A stretch of 64,000 bases of DNA from Bradyrhizobium sp. SSBR45G (GTDB lineage: Bacteria > Pseudomonadota > Alphaproteobacteria > Rhizobiales > Xanthobacteraceae): assembly GCF_030159255.1 (NCBI RefSeq), contig NZ_BSCT01000003.1, forward strand, positions 310,001 through 374,000, in the 5' to 3' direction. Positions 51,729 to 60,492 of this stretch are shown piece after piece. The notes under the pieces are model-generated. The model was not told the DNA's origin. It ran no database searches and saw only the letters and a list, made by a program, of their open reading frames with translations. Both the position numbers and the translations under genes were made by a program. Every line of letters begins with the position of its first letter. Position 1 is the stretch's first letter.

Positions 51729-53153
51729 TCATTCGCCCTTGAGCCGCTGGGCGTCGTGAACGCGGACATGCTCGGCGCCGCGCGCCCCCGCCGGCGACAG
51801 CCTGAGCATGCTCAGGAACGCGCCGACCAGCGCGAAGCCGACGCCGGTCAGCAGGGAAAGCCGGGTGCCGTCGGCCGGGTCGAGGGCGAGGAACATCGCG
51901 ACCAGCGCCGCGCCCGTGGTCTGGCCGAGGAGGCGCGCGGTGCCGAGCATGCCGCTGGCGCCGCCGGCGCGCTCGCGCGGGGCGGCCGCGATCATGGTGC
52001 GGTTGTTCGGGGTCTGGAACAGGCCGAAGCCGCAGCCGGCCAGCGCCATGCGCCAGACGACGTCCCATGCCGACGGGTCCTTTGGCAGCAATCCGAGCGC
52101 GCACAGGCCGCCGGCAAAGATCACCAGCCCGATGCCGCCGAGGAGGCCGGCGGGCACGCGCTCGACCAGCCGGCCGGCGATCGGCGCGGTCAGCCCGACC
52201 GCGATCGGCCAGGGCGTGATCAGCAGGCCCATCTGCACCGGCGAATAGCCGAAATGGCTTTCGAGATAGAAGGGGATCGCGACGAAGGCGAGCATCTGGC
52301 CGCAGAACGACGAGATCGACGTCGCGATCGACAGCGCGAACACCGGGATGCGCAAGAGATCGAGCGGCAGCAGCGGCGAGGCCATGTGGGTCTGGCGCCA
52401 GACCAGCCACACACCGGCGGTGACGGCGACGACGAGCTCGATGGCGCAGGTGAGAAGCGCCTCGCCATGCCCGAGGCTGTCGACTGCGGCGATGAGGAAG
52501 CCGAACGTGACCGCGCTGAGCGCCGCGCTCTGCCAGTCGAACATGTGCGGCGCGCGCGGCGTGTGCGGCAGGAAGCGGAAGCCGAACGCAAAGGTGACGA
52601 TGCCGAGCGGCACGTTGATCGCAAACAGCCAGGGCCAGCTGCCGACCGCGAGGATGCCGGCTGCGATCGTCGGTCCCACCGCGGCTGATACCGCGACCAC
52701 CATGGCGTTGATGCCGATGCCGCGGCCGAGCAGGGCCTGCGGATAGGTGAAGCGCACCAGCGCCGAGTTGACGCTGAGGATGCCGGCGGCGCCGAACCCC
52801 TGCAGGATGCGCGCGAGCGTCAGCAGCAGCAGGCTGTCGGCGAGCGCGCAGAGCGCGGACGCAGCGGTGAACAGCACGAGCCCGGCGAGATAGACCCGGC
52901 GGTAGCCGATGATCTCGCCGAGCGAAGCCAGCGGCAGCAGCGAGATCGTCACCGCAAGCTGATAGCCGTTGACGATCCAGATCGAGAACGCAGGGCTGGC
53001 ATTGAGGTCACGGGCGATCGTCGGCAGCGCCACGTTGGCGATCGCGCCATCGACGACGGCCAGCACGATGCCGAGCGCAATCGTCACGATCGCCCAGGTC
53101 CGCTGCGGCAGCGGCAGGCCGTCGGTATGCAGGACCGGGGTCGGCGGCGTCAT
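51729..53153 (-). CDS. MFS transporter, DHA2/14-TMS drug-exporter type
   Basis: A 474-aa major facilitator with about fourteen membrane segments. Motif A-like loop LGEIIGYRRVYLAGLVLF, motif C-like GPTIAAGILAVGSWPWLFAINVPLG and motif D1 WIVNGYQLAVTISLLPL identify the EmrB/QacA group, normally proton-driven exporters of toxic compounds. I start at MTPPTPVLHTDG; residues before it would be a poorly supported extension. The TauE-like gene lies 58 bases downstream in the same direction. Confidence 0.92.
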   Translation of the reverse strand: MTPPTPVLHTDGLPLPQRTWAIVTIALGIVLAVVDGAIANVALPTIARDLNASPAFSIWIVNGYQLAVTISLLPLASLGEIIGYRRVYLAGLVLFTAASALCALADSLLLLTLARILQGFGAAGILSVNSALVRFTYPQALLGRGIGINAMVVAVSAAVGPTIAAGILAVGSWPWLFAINVPLGIVTFAFGFRFLPHTPRAPHMFDWQSAALSAVTFGFLIAAVDSLGHGEALLTCAIELVVAVTAGVWLVWRQTHMASPLLPLDLLRIPVFALSIATSISSFCGQMLAFVAIPFYLESHFGYSPVQMGLLITPWPIAVGLTAPIAGRLVERVPAGLLGGIGLVIFAGGLCALGLLPKDPSAWDVVWRMALAGCGFGLFQTPNNRTMIAAAPRERAGGASGMLGTARLLGQTTGAALVAMFLALDPADGTRLSLLTGVGFALVGAFLSMLRLSPAGARGAEHVRVHDAQRLKGE

Positions 53154-53252
53154 GATGCAGGCTCCGGCCGCAGCCGGGCCGCAGACAACCAACGGGACCA
53201 GGCAAGCGAGTTGACGAGACGTCGTTCCAGCGCGGCCGGCCACACCCCGGCG

Positions 53253-53588
53253 TCATTTCGGTTTGGGGTGGACCTGGATCGCCTTGAGATAATTGACAGC
53301 GGCCTCGGCATCGGCCCGATCGAACCGGAAGCTCGGCATGTCCTTGTGGATGGTGGAGAGGCCGCTCTGCAGTCGCTGGGCAAAATCGTCGTCGTAGAGT
53401 TTGCTGTCACCAAAGGTCCGGAACGGTGGCGCATCGGGATGCGGGCTCGCACCGCTGGCCCCCACCGCATGGCATCTGCTGCAAAGCCTTTGCAAGAGCG
53501 CTTTTCCTCGGCTCTGCTCGCTGTCCAGCGCATGGCTGGCGGTGGCGGTCAGGAGCAGCAGCACAAGCGCGTGTACGGCTCGTCTCAT
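53253..53588 (-). CDS. Small exported c-type cytochrome
   Basis: A 111-aa protein with a signal peptide (ALVLLLLTATASHA), a single heme motif CSRCH near residue 37 and a distal Met in KDMPSF (about residue 82). It resembles short cytochrome c proteins of the CccA/c2-like kind. It ends about 100 bases from the MFS gene start and is probably co-transcribed with the small membrane protein upstream. Its electron partners are unknown. Confidence 0.9.
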   Translation of the reverse strand: MRRAVHALVLLLLTATASHALDSEQSRGKALLQRLCSRCHAVGASGASPHPDAPPFRTFGDSKLYDDDFAQRLQSGLSTIHKDMPSFRFDRADAEAAVNYLKAIQVHPKPK

Positions 53589-53623
53589 TGAGGGCCTCGT
53601 TTCCCGGTCTCGGTTGCAGCGGC

Positions 53624-53770
53624 TTACCAGCGGCCCTCCGCCTTGCCATAGGCATAAAGCGTGATCAGCCCGAGCGTCACCAGGGTCGAGCCGATCAGCA
53701 CGATGCGATCCCAGCGCAGCCGTGTCTCATCGTCCCGCTGCAGGGTCAGCAGGGAGAACAGGGCTTTCAT
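53624..53770 (-). CDS. Small single-span membrane protein
   Basis: A 48-aa protein: basic N terminus, hydrophobic segment IVLIGSTLVTLGLITLYAYG at residues about 23-42 and a short charged tail. Starting at an ATG 15 bases further upstream would add MRRFA. Proximity to the cytochrome gene (35 bases) and the same strand suggest a functional pair. The call rests on hydrophobic pattern only. Confidence 0.55.
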   Translation of the reverse strand: MKALFSLLTLQRDDETRLRWDRIVLIGSTLVTLGLITLYAYGKAEGRW

Positions 53771-53839
53771 GGCGAAGCGGCGCATCCAGGCGATCCCGTC
53801 AGCGGGCCGACACATCGAGGGAGTCGGCATCGGCCCAGT

Positions 53840-54796
53840 CTAGCGCGCCGGGCTGCTGCGCCGCCACTCGCGCGGCGATAGGCCGAACTGGTCGCGAAAC
53901 ACGCGGCCGAAATGCGAGAGGTCGTTGAAACCCCAGCTGAAGGCGATCTCGCCGATCTGGCGATGCGCCAGCGCCGCTGCCGCGAGATCGCGCCGGCACA
54001 GCTTGAGCCGTTCCAACAGCACGAAGCGCTGGAACGAGGTCTCCTCGTCGGAGAACAGGTCGTTGATGTAGCGGGCCGACAGGCCGAGCTCGCGCGCGGC
54101 CTCCGGCAGAGCGAGGTCGGGATCGGCCAGACGTGCCCGCACATGCGCCTTGATGCGATACAGCAGCGCCGCGCGGTGGCTGGAGGCGGGCAGGGGTTGC
54201 GTCCGGAGCTGCTCGGCCAGCGTCATCGCCAGCAGGTCGGCGGCCTGATCGGCGAGGCGATCGGCGTGCTCGGCGCCGATGTGCTCGGCGCGCTCGCAGA
54301 GCCTGACGATGAAGTCGAAGGCCAGGGGCTGCAACGGGATGTCGGCCCCGAAGCTGATCGCCGTCACCGCTTCGGTGGCGCCGAGCCGGCGCTGCAGCAT
54401 CTCGCGCGGCAGCTTGAACACCGTCTGCCTGAACGCGGCGTCGAACTGCAGCTCATAGGGACGCGTCGTATCGTAGATCGCGAACTCGCCGGGACGGATG
54501 ACCGTGTCGCGGCCATCCTGGATCACGCCGCCGAGTCCCTCGCGCCCCAGCGCGACCAGCACGTAGTCCGCATCCGCGCGTGCGATGCGCTGCGATGTGC
54601 GGTGCACGCGCTGCCGGTCCGAGCAGACCTCGGAGCAGACGGCTTGTCCGAATGGGATATGCGTGACCGAGCCGCGAAACGCGCTGCCGAGATCGGACGT
54701 GCAGTCGAGGCCGACATAGACGTCACAAACGATGTCCTGCCACAGCGCCAGCCGGCGGTGGCCCGGGCTTCCGTCCGTGGTGAACAGGATCGGCAT
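53840..54796 (-). CDS. AraC-family transcriptional regulator
   Basis: A 318-aa regulator. The N-terminal half is an AraC-binding-like sensor (residues about 15-180, VIRPGEFAIYDTTRPYELQF). The C-terminal half has the two AraC helices (LPEAARELGLSARYINDLF and IGEIAFSWGFNDLSHFGRVF, then FGLSPREWR). This NitR-like architecture and the divergent nitrilase gene, 193 bases away, make it the probable nitrilase regulator. The start follows AGGGAG. Confidence 0.93.
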   Translation of the reverse strand: MPILFTTDGSPGHRRLALWQDIVCDVYVGLDCTSDLGSAFRGSVTHIPFGQAVCSEVCSDRQRVHRTSQRIARADADYVLVALGREGLGGVIQDGRDTVIRPGEFAIYDTTRPYELQFDAAFRQTVFKLPREMLQRRLGATEAVTAISFGADIPLQPLAFDFIVRLCERAEHIGAEHADRLADQAADLLAMTLAEQLRTQPLPASSHRAALLYRIKAHVRARLADPDLALPEAARELGLSARYINDLFSDEETSFQRFVLLERLKLCRRDLAAAALAHRQIGEIAFSWGFNDLSHFGRVFRDQFGLSPREWRRSSPAR

Positions 54797-54989
54797 CGCT
54801 CTCGCTCCCTCTGCACCGGTGTCGATCGGATCACCGGCAATGCAGCAAATTCCGGGCCGCCTGGCCCCTTGGTCGCGACCGCAGTCGAGTTTTCGTTCCC
54901 TGTGAGACGAGCGCGAATGCTCTGCGGCGTCAAGAGTAGGCGAGGACGCGGCGCCGCGCGCCGCCACTCGGGAGCAGGGAACGACAGCG

Positions 54990-56006
54990 ATGGGACTGGC
55001 ACATCCGAAGTACAAGGTGGCGGTGGTGCAGGCGGCACCGGCCTGGCTCGACCTGGACGCCTCGATCAAGAAGACGATCGCGCTGATCGAGGAGGCGGCC
55101 GACAAGGGCGCCAAGCTGATCGCGTTTCCGGAGGTGTTCATCCCAGGCTACCCCTGGCACATCTGGATGGACTCGCCGGCCTGGTGCATCGGGCGTGGCT
55201 TCGTGCAGCGCTATTTCGACAATTCGCTGGCCTATGACAGCCCGCAGGCCGAGGCGCTGCGCGCCGCGGTGCGCAAGGCCAAGCTCACGGCCGTGCTCGG
55301 CCTGTCCGAGCGTGACGGCGGCAGCCTGTACATCGCGCAATGGCTGATCGGGCCGGATGGCGAGACCATCGCCAGGCGCCGCAAGTTGCGGCCGACCCAT
55401 GCCGAGCGCACGGTGTTTGGCGAGGGCGACGGCAGCGATCTCGCCGTCCATGATCGTCCCGACATCGGCCGGATCGGCGCGCTGTGCTGCTGGGAGCATC
55501 TGCAGCCGCTGTCGAAATACGCGATGTATGCGCAGAACGAGCAGGTGCATGTCGCGGCCTGGCCGAGCTTCTCGCTGTACGATCCGTTCGCGCCGGCGCT
55601 CGGCGCCGAGGTCAACAACGCCGCCTCGCGCGTCTATGCGGTGGAAGGCTCGTGCTTCGTGCTGGCCCCCTGCGCCACGGTCTCGCAGGCGATGATCGAT
55701 GAGCTGTGCGACCGGCCCGACAAGCACGCGCTGCTGCATGTCGGCGGCGGTCATGCCGCGATCTTCGGGCCCGACGGCAGTTCACTCGCCGAGAAGCTGC
55801 CGCCGGAGCAGGAAGGCCTGCTGATCGCCGAGATCGATCTCGGCATGATCGGCATCGCCAAGAATGCCGCCGATCCGGCCGGGCACTATTCACGGCCCGA
55901 CGTGACACGGTTGCTGCTCAACAAGAAGCCGCTCAACCGGGTCGAGGCGTTTGCGCTGCCGGTGGACACGGTGGCCACCGGAGAGGCGAGCGCGGCCGGT
56001 GGTTAA
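54990..56006 (+). CDS. Nitrilase
   Basis: A 338-aa nitrilase-branch enzyme hydrolysing a nitrile to acid and ammonia. The catalytic triad is visible: Glu48 (LIAFPEVFIPGYPW), Lys132 (RRKLRPTHAE) and Cys167 (ALCCWEHLQP). The LRPTHAERTVFGEGDGSD block and the WEH after the nucleophile are typical of true nitrilases rather than amidases. The C-terminal tail is short. Probably induced through the divergent AraC regulator. Confidence 0.94.
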   Translation: MGLAHPKYKVAVVQAAPAWLDLDASIKKTIALIEEAADKGAKLIAFPEVFIPGYPWHIWMDSPAWCIGRGFVQRYFDNSLAYDSPQAEALRAAVRKAKLTAVLGLSERDGGSLYIAQWLIGPDGETIARRRKLRPTHAERTVFGEGDGSDLAVHDRPDIGRIGALCCWEHLQPLSKYAMYAQNEQVHVAAWPSFSLYDPFAPALGAEVNNAASRVYAVEGSCFVLAPCATVSQAMIDELCDRPDKHALLHVGGGHAAIFGPDGSSLAEKLPPEQEGLLIAEIDLGMIGIAKNAADPAGHYSRPDVTRLLLNKKPLNRVEAFALPVDTVATGEASAAGG

Positions 56007-56012
56007 GCTCCG

Positions 56013-56042
56013 TGGCGGCCGCTGCGTGCGCTGCGGCCGCCA
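56013..56042 (+). terminator. Possible terminator hairpin after nitrilase
   Basis: A 10-bp perfect stem TGGCGGCCGC/GCGGCCGCCA with a ten-base loop, seven bases after the nitrilase stop. It lacks a T-run, so it may be a Rho-dependent pause or simply an mRNA-stabilising hairpin. Confidence 0.4.
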
Positions 56043-56206
56043 GGAGACGCGGTTGCAGCGCGACAAACGTACCCTTAAATCATACCGCCATTCATCTCCT
56101 CGCCCGTATCGCGAGATTATCCCAACTGAAATCCATTGGAGATTCACCGCGGATCTTGCGTTCGCTCTCAGATTGTTTCACATTTTTTCGGGGCGAGGGG
56201 TGAATC

Positions 56207-56599
56207 ATGTTTTTACGTTGGCGCAATACCAGTTTTCTAGGTGCTCTTTTTCTTTGCGCCTGTGCCTCGAGTTCGGCCGACATCACGCCGACATATGTCT
56301 CGCCAATGATCTATCAGTCCTATAATTGCCAGCAGTTGGCGATGGAGGCCCAGAGCGTCTCCACTCGTGCAGCCACACTTTCTGGGGCTCAAGACAAGCA
56401 GCGGACGAATGATACGATCGCGACCACTGCTGCCGTCGTGATATTCTGGCCAGCAGCATTTCTTGTCGGTGGGGATAAGCAAACGGCTGCCGAGTTGGGC
56501 AATATGAAAGGGCAGATGGTTGCCATCGAGCAGGCTTCGATCTCGAAGAAGTGCAATATTCAATTTCAAAAGCCCGAGCCGAAGGCTGAAGGAAAGTAA
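56207..56599 (+). CDS. Putative lipoprotein, hypothetical
   Basis: A 130-aa protein with a lipoprotein-like signal (FLGALFLCAC, cysteine after LCA) followed by Ser-rich mature sequence. The middle has YNCQQLAMEAQSVSTRAATL and a hydrophobic segment IATTAAVVIFWPAAFLVGG, possibly a glycine-zipper-like membrane association. The gene is visibly richer in AT than its neighbours, hinting at separate origin. Function unknown. It runs tail to tail with the reductase gene. Confidence 0.7.
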   Translation: MFLRWRNTSFLGALFLCACASSSADITPTYVSPMIYQSYNCQQLAMEAQSVSTRAATLSGAQDKQRTNDTIATTAAVVIFWPAAFLVGGDKQTAAELGNMKGQMVAIEQASISKKCNIQFQKPEPKAEGK

Positions 56600-56658
56600 G
56601 ATTGTTTGACTTCCTCTCACAGGACCGAAGCAGTTCAAGAGCGCAGGGTCCACGAGAG

Positions 56659-57594
56659 CTAGGTCAACGTCTCGCGAACGCCGCGTGCGGCGGCCTTCTG
56701 CGCATCGAACTCGGCGCGACGCCGCGCCAGCTCGTCCGGCGCGAGCATGGCGGGATTGCTGTAGTCGCGCTTCCAGCTGTGATCATCGCTCCATTGCAAG
56801 GGTGATTGCACGGTCGTCCGTGCGGCTGGCGCACTCTCCAGAACGCGCAGGGCCAGCTCGAGCGTGAACGCCTGCGATGCGGAATCGTGCGGCTTGCCGG
56901 CGGAATTGCCGAGCGGAAAATCCGAGAACAGGAAGCGCGGTGCGGCGGCGTGCTCGACGATGTCCTTGGCGCAGCCCATCACCACGGTGGCGACGCCGTT
57001 GGCTTCGAGATGCCGCGCCACAAGCGTCACGGTCTGGTGGCACACCGGGCAGTTCGGCACCAGCACGACGGCGTCGATCGCGTCGGCACGGCAGCGCGCG
57101 AGAATGTCCGGGGCGTCCGTCGCCATCGTGACGCGCTGGCTGCGATTGGTCGGCGCGCCGAAGAAGCGCGGGCCGATGGCGCCGATACGTCCGTCGCGGG
57201 CGAGCCGTATCAGTTGCGGTAGCGGAAACCAGGTGCCGGAGTCGGTGGCCGACGTATGCGTGCGATCATAGGCGATGTGGGAGATGCGCAGATCGTGCTT
57301 CGCCGAAGTGTCGCCGTCATACACCGCGTAGAATTTGGCGCCGCCATTATAGGGCGCGCCGGGGCCCTGGTCGCCTCTGGCGGGATCATAGGGCGCAGCC
57401 GTGGTGACGAGCGTGACGCGCGACTGCGCGAGCGGCTTGCGCAGCGGCTGGAACGGCGCCGATGTGTAGTGGGCCCACCGATAGGGCGTGTCATAGCCGA
57501 TCGCGAGATAGTAGTCGCGCGTGCGCGCCATGTAGGACAGCGGCGCATCGCTTTCGGGCGCGAAGCCGAGCTTGTCGTCGGTCGATGCGGTCAT
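56659..57594 (-). CDS. Glycine/betaine/sarcosine reductase selenoprotein B-family protein, cysteine form
   Basis: A 311-aa protein related to the GrdB selenoprotein B family of amino-acid reductases. Where clostridial GrdB carries selenocysteine this protein has VLVPNCPVCHQT, a CxxC at Cys182 and Cys185, and no in-frame TGA is needed. It is shorter than GrdB. No GrdA, GrdC or thioredoxin genes adjoin it, so it is not a glycine reductase complex; the substrate is unknown. The start is MTASTDDKLG; in-frame extension upstream reads as low-complexity. Confidence 0.72.
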   Translation of the reverse strand: MTASTDDKLGFAPESDAPLSYMARTRDYYLAIGYDTPYRWAHYTSAPFQPLRKPLAQSRVTLVTTAAPYDPARGDQGPGAPYNGGAKFYAVYDGDTSAKHDLRISHIAYDRTHTSATDSGTWFPLPQLIRLARDGRIGAIGPRFFGAPTNRSQRVTMATDAPDILARCRADAIDAVVLVPNCPVCHQTVTLVARHLEANGVATVVMGCAKDIVEHAAAPRFLFSDFPLGNSAGKPHDSASQAFTLELALRVLESAPAARTTVQSPLQWSDDHSWKRDYSNPAMLAPDELARRRAEFDAQKAAARGVRETLT

Positions 57595-57769
57595 CGGTCT
57601 TGTTCCTGCAGCCCTTGTTCCTGAGGCCTTTGTCCCTGAAGCCATGGGCGATTTGCTCGCGCGCGGCGAGCCGTGTCAAGGCGCCGCGCCTTGGAACCAG
57701 TGCGAGCCTGGGGCTTTAACTGTCCGCACGAGGTCCCCGGCGCCAGGCCGGCCGTTTTTCATTGTGTCC

Positions 57770-58750
57770 ATGCCTATTTCGCTCGCGGCAGCTTGCCAGT
57801 CCTTCAGTGTCGTCGTCTGTCTCATGGTCGCGACGACCGGTAGCGTCGCCGCCAACGAGGGCGAGACCGTCTGGCCGTTGGTGGACGGTGCACCTCCGGC
57901 ACAGGAAGATCGCGATGAGGCGGCTGCAAAGCCGGCCGAGCCGAAGGAGAGCGGCACGCGCGAGGCGATCTGCCTGATGATCGAATCCGCGGCCAAGGCC
58001 AACGATCTGCCGCTCGAATTCTTCGCGCGCGTCATCTGGCAGGAGAGCCGTTTCCAGACCGACGCGGTCGGGCCGGTGACCCGCAACGGCCAGCGCGCGC
58101 AGGGGATCGCCCAGTTCATGCCGGCCACCGCGAGCGAGCGGCAGCTGCTCGATCCGTTCGATCCGGTGCAGGCGCTGCCGAAATCGGCGCATTTCCTGGC
58201 CGAGCTTCGCGATCAGTTTGGCAATCTCGGTCTGGCCGCCGCCGCCTACAATGCCGGCCCGCGCCGCGTTCAGGATTGGCTCGGCGGCAAAGGCCAAATT
58301 CCCTGGGAGACCCGCAACTACGTCTCGGCCATCACGGGCTCGTCGATCGACGACTGGGCGGCGGCCGGCAGGGGCAGCAAGACGCCGCCGGCTGCGCGGC
58401 CGACCTCGTGTCATCAGCTGATGGCGCTGCTGAAGCGCGCGCCGAACCCGTTCGTGACCCAGCTCGAGCAGCATGTCGCCGTCTCGGCCGCGAAAACCTG
58501 GGGCGTGCAGCTCGCGGCCGGCTTCGATCGGAACAGGGCGCTCGCGATGTATGCGCGGGCCATCAAGGGACTTGGCCCCGTCATCGGCGATCGTGATCCG
58601 AGCCTGCTGTCGTCGGTGATGCGCTCGCGCGGCAACCGGGCGTTCTACCAGGTGCGGATCGGCGCGGAGACCCGGCCCGAGGCCAATAACCTCTGCAGCC
58701 GCATCCGCCAGGCCGGCGGCGCGTGCTTCGTGCTGCGCAACCGGGCCTGA
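57770..58750 (+). CDS. Soluble lytic transglycosylase-like protein with C-terminal SPOR-like region
   Basis: A 326-aa exported murein lyase. Signal peptide at residues 1-28 (ending TTGSVAAN). SLT domain at about 62-190 with catalytic Glu92 (RVIWQESRFQTDAVGP), GIAQFMPATA and AAYNAGPRRVQDWL. The C-terminal region (about 280-326, FYQVRIGAETRPEANNLC, then GGACFVLRN) looks like a SPOR domain. Predicted to cut peptidoglycan during growth or secretion-machine assembly. GTG two codons upstream is an alternative start. Confidence 0.9.
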   Translation: MPISLAAACQSFSVVVCLMVATTGSVAANEGETVWPLVDGAPPAQEDRDEAAAKPAEPKESGTREAICLMIESAAKANDLPLEFFARVIWQESRFQTDAVGPVTRNGQRAQGIAQFMPATASERQLLDPFDPVQALPKSAHFLAELRDQFGNLGLAAAAYNAGPRRVQDWLGGKGQIPWETRNYVSAITGSSIDDWAAAGRGSKTPPAARPTSCHQLMALLKRAPNPFVTQLEQHVAVSAAKTWGVQLAAGFDRNRALAMYARAIKGLGPVIGDRDPSLLSSVMRSRGNRAFYQVRIGAETRPEANNLCSRIRQAGGACFVLRNRA

Positions 58751-58859
58751 CGCCGGGACGGCTTGCGCCGGATGCAGAGCCGCGCGCGCCGGATGACGGT
58801 TGACGTGAGGGGCTTTCGCCAGCCTTATCGCGGTCCATTCCGCTGGGCCGCTCGCTGCC

Positions 58860-59603
58860 GTGACACTTCCTCCACTCGATTCGCCGCAATGGCACGGGTC
58901 GATGCGCGCCTTCGGCTGGGGGCTGCGCGCGACCTCGGCGACGATCCTGTCGGTCGTTCTGTTCGTCACCTTCATCGGCATCGGCGCGCTCGCGCACGAC
59001 ACCCATTTCAGCATGCTCTGGGCGATCCTGAGCACCGTACTGGTGTGGGCCGGGCCGGCCCAGATCATCCTGGTGTCGACGCTCGGCTCCGGCCAGACCA
59101 TCCTGCAGTCGGCGATCGCGGTCACCATGAGCGCGATCCGGCTGTTTCCGATGGTCGTCGCCGTGCTGCCGCTGATCCGCTCGCCTGACACCAAGCGGCG
59201 GCAGCTGGTGCTGATCGCGCATTTCACCGCGGTGACCTTGTGGGTGGAGTGCTATCGCTTCCTGCCGCATGTGCCGCGCGAGCGCCGCATCGCCTTCGTG
59301 CACGGGCTCGGCTGCGGCCTGATGGGCGTGGCACTGGTCGCGACCATCATCGGCTATCTCCTCGCTGCCAACCTGTCGCAGACCTTCGGGGCCGCGGTGC
59401 TGCTGCTGACTCCGCTGGCGTTCCTGTTCTCAACCCTGCGCAACGCCAGGGAGCTCGCCGACGTGCTCGCGCTCGGCCTCGGCCTCGTGCTCTATCCGGT
59501 GGCCGCGCAGCTCAACAGCGGTGTCGACATTCTCGTCAGCGGCGTCGTGGCCGGCACGCTCGCGTTCAGCGTCCACAAATGGCGCGAGCGGAGGGCGGCA
59601 TGA
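58860..59603 (+). CDS. AzlC-family branched-chain amino acid exporter, large subunit
   Basis: A 247-aa membrane protein (GTG start; an ATG 14 codons later is possible) with five or six hydrophobic segments and the AzlC pattern IGIGALAHDTHFSMLWAIL and GPAQIILVSTLGSG, then AVTMSAIRLFPMVVAVLPLI. AzlC works with the small AzlD protein encoded next, with a four-base ATGA overlap. Known members export branched-chain amino acids or analogues. Confidence 0.9.
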   Translation: MTLPPLDSPQWHGSMRAFGWGLRATSATILSVVLFVTFIGIGALAHDTHFSMLWAILSTVLVWAGPAQIILVSTLGSGQTILQSAIAVTMSAIRLFPMVVAVLPLIRSPDTKRRQLVLIAHFTAVTLWVECYRFLPHVPRERRIAFVHGLGCGLMGVALVATIIGYLLAANLSQTFGAAVLLLTPLAFLFSTLRNARELADVLALGLGLVLYPVAAQLNSGVDILVSGVVAGTLAFSVHKWRERRAA

Positions 59604-59944
59604 GCGATTTCATCGGCGACTGGCACGCGCTCGTCGTGCTGCTGGTCGCAGGCGTCATCCCGAACCAGATCTGGCGGCTGCTCGGACTGTGGTTCGGCAG
59701 CGGGCTCGACGAGGGCTCGGACCTCCTGATGTGGGTCAAGGCGGTGGCGACCGCGATCCTGGCCGGCGTCATCGCCCAGATCCTGGTGCAGCCGCCGGGC
59801 GCGCTCGCCAGCGTGCCCTGGGGCCTGCGCTATGGCGCGGTCGTGGCCGGCCTCGCGGCTTTCATGGCCACGCGCCGCTCGATCTTCGCCGGCGTCGTCT
59901 GCGGCGAGGTCATCATGCTGGCCGGCAAATGGTGGCTTGGCTGA
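59600..59944 (+). CDS. AzlD-family exporter, small subunit
   Basis: A 114-aa membrane protein with three or four hydrophobic segments (ALVVLLVAGVIPNQIWRLLGLW, then VKAVATAILAGVIAQILV and LAAFMATRRSIFAGVVCGEVIML), typical of AzlD. It forms the exporter with the preceding gene product. Confidence 0.88.
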   Translation: MSDFIGDWHALVVLLVAGVIPNQIWRLLGLWFGSGLDEGSDLLMWVKAVATAILAGVIAQILVQPPGALASVPWGLRYGAVVAGLAAFMATRRSIFAGVVCGEVIMLAGKWWLG

Positions 59945-60012
59945 GTTGCGCGTGCGCAATTGCGGTAGGCCGGGGTTCGGCTAGATTGCCGTCACGACTG
60001 AAGGACTCCGAG

Positions 60013-60492
60013 ATGACCACAGAGACCGATCTGCGCCCTGGCGAAGTCGCCGTCGATGCGCCGCTGCCGCGCGACGCGGCGCTGACCTTCATCGGCCGCA
60101 TCCGCACCCCCTGGACCTCGCGGCTGGAGACGCCGCGCCAGGGCAGCTTCGAGGGTCCGGTATGCCGGCTGGAGATCTTCGAGCCGTGGGGGCAGGCGCT
60201 TCAGGGCATCGAGGCGTTCCCCTATCTGCAGGTGCTGTACTGGCTCAACCGGGCGCGCCGCGATCTCGTGCTGCAGAGCCCGCGGCATCATGATGGCGAG
60301 ACCCGCGGCACCTTCGCGCTGCGCTCGCCGGTGCGTCCCAATCCGATCGGCGTGTCGACCGTCCGCTTCGTCGCGCTGGAGGGCCGCACCGTGCTGGTGC
60401 GCGGCCTCGATTGCCTCGACGAAACGCCGCTGATCGACCTGAAACCGGATCACTGCGTGTTCACGCCGGCGGCGGCGGGCGAGGCGAGCTAG
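60013..60492 (+). CDS. TrmO/TsaA-family protein (tRNA t6A37 N-methyltransferase-like)
   Basis: A 159-aa protein of the TrmO (YaeB/VirR) beta-barrel family, which in E. coli methylates t6A37 of tRNA-Thr using SAM. Family blocks FIGRIRTPW, QGIEAFPYLQVLYWLNRARR, RGTFALRSPVRPNPIGVSTVRF and GLDCLDETPLIDLKP are all present. It is shorter than E. coli TrmO and lacks its C-terminal domain, so it is the short form whose target is less clear. The following gene starts directly at its stop. Confidence 0.88.
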   Translation: MTTETDLRPGEVAVDAPLPRDAALTFIGRIRTPWTSRLETPRQGSFEGPVCRLEIFEPWGQALQGIEAFPYLQVLYWLNRARRDLVLQSPRHHDGETRGTFALRSPVRPNPIGVSTVRFVALEGRTVLVRGLDCLDETPLIDLKPDHCVFTPAAAGEAS

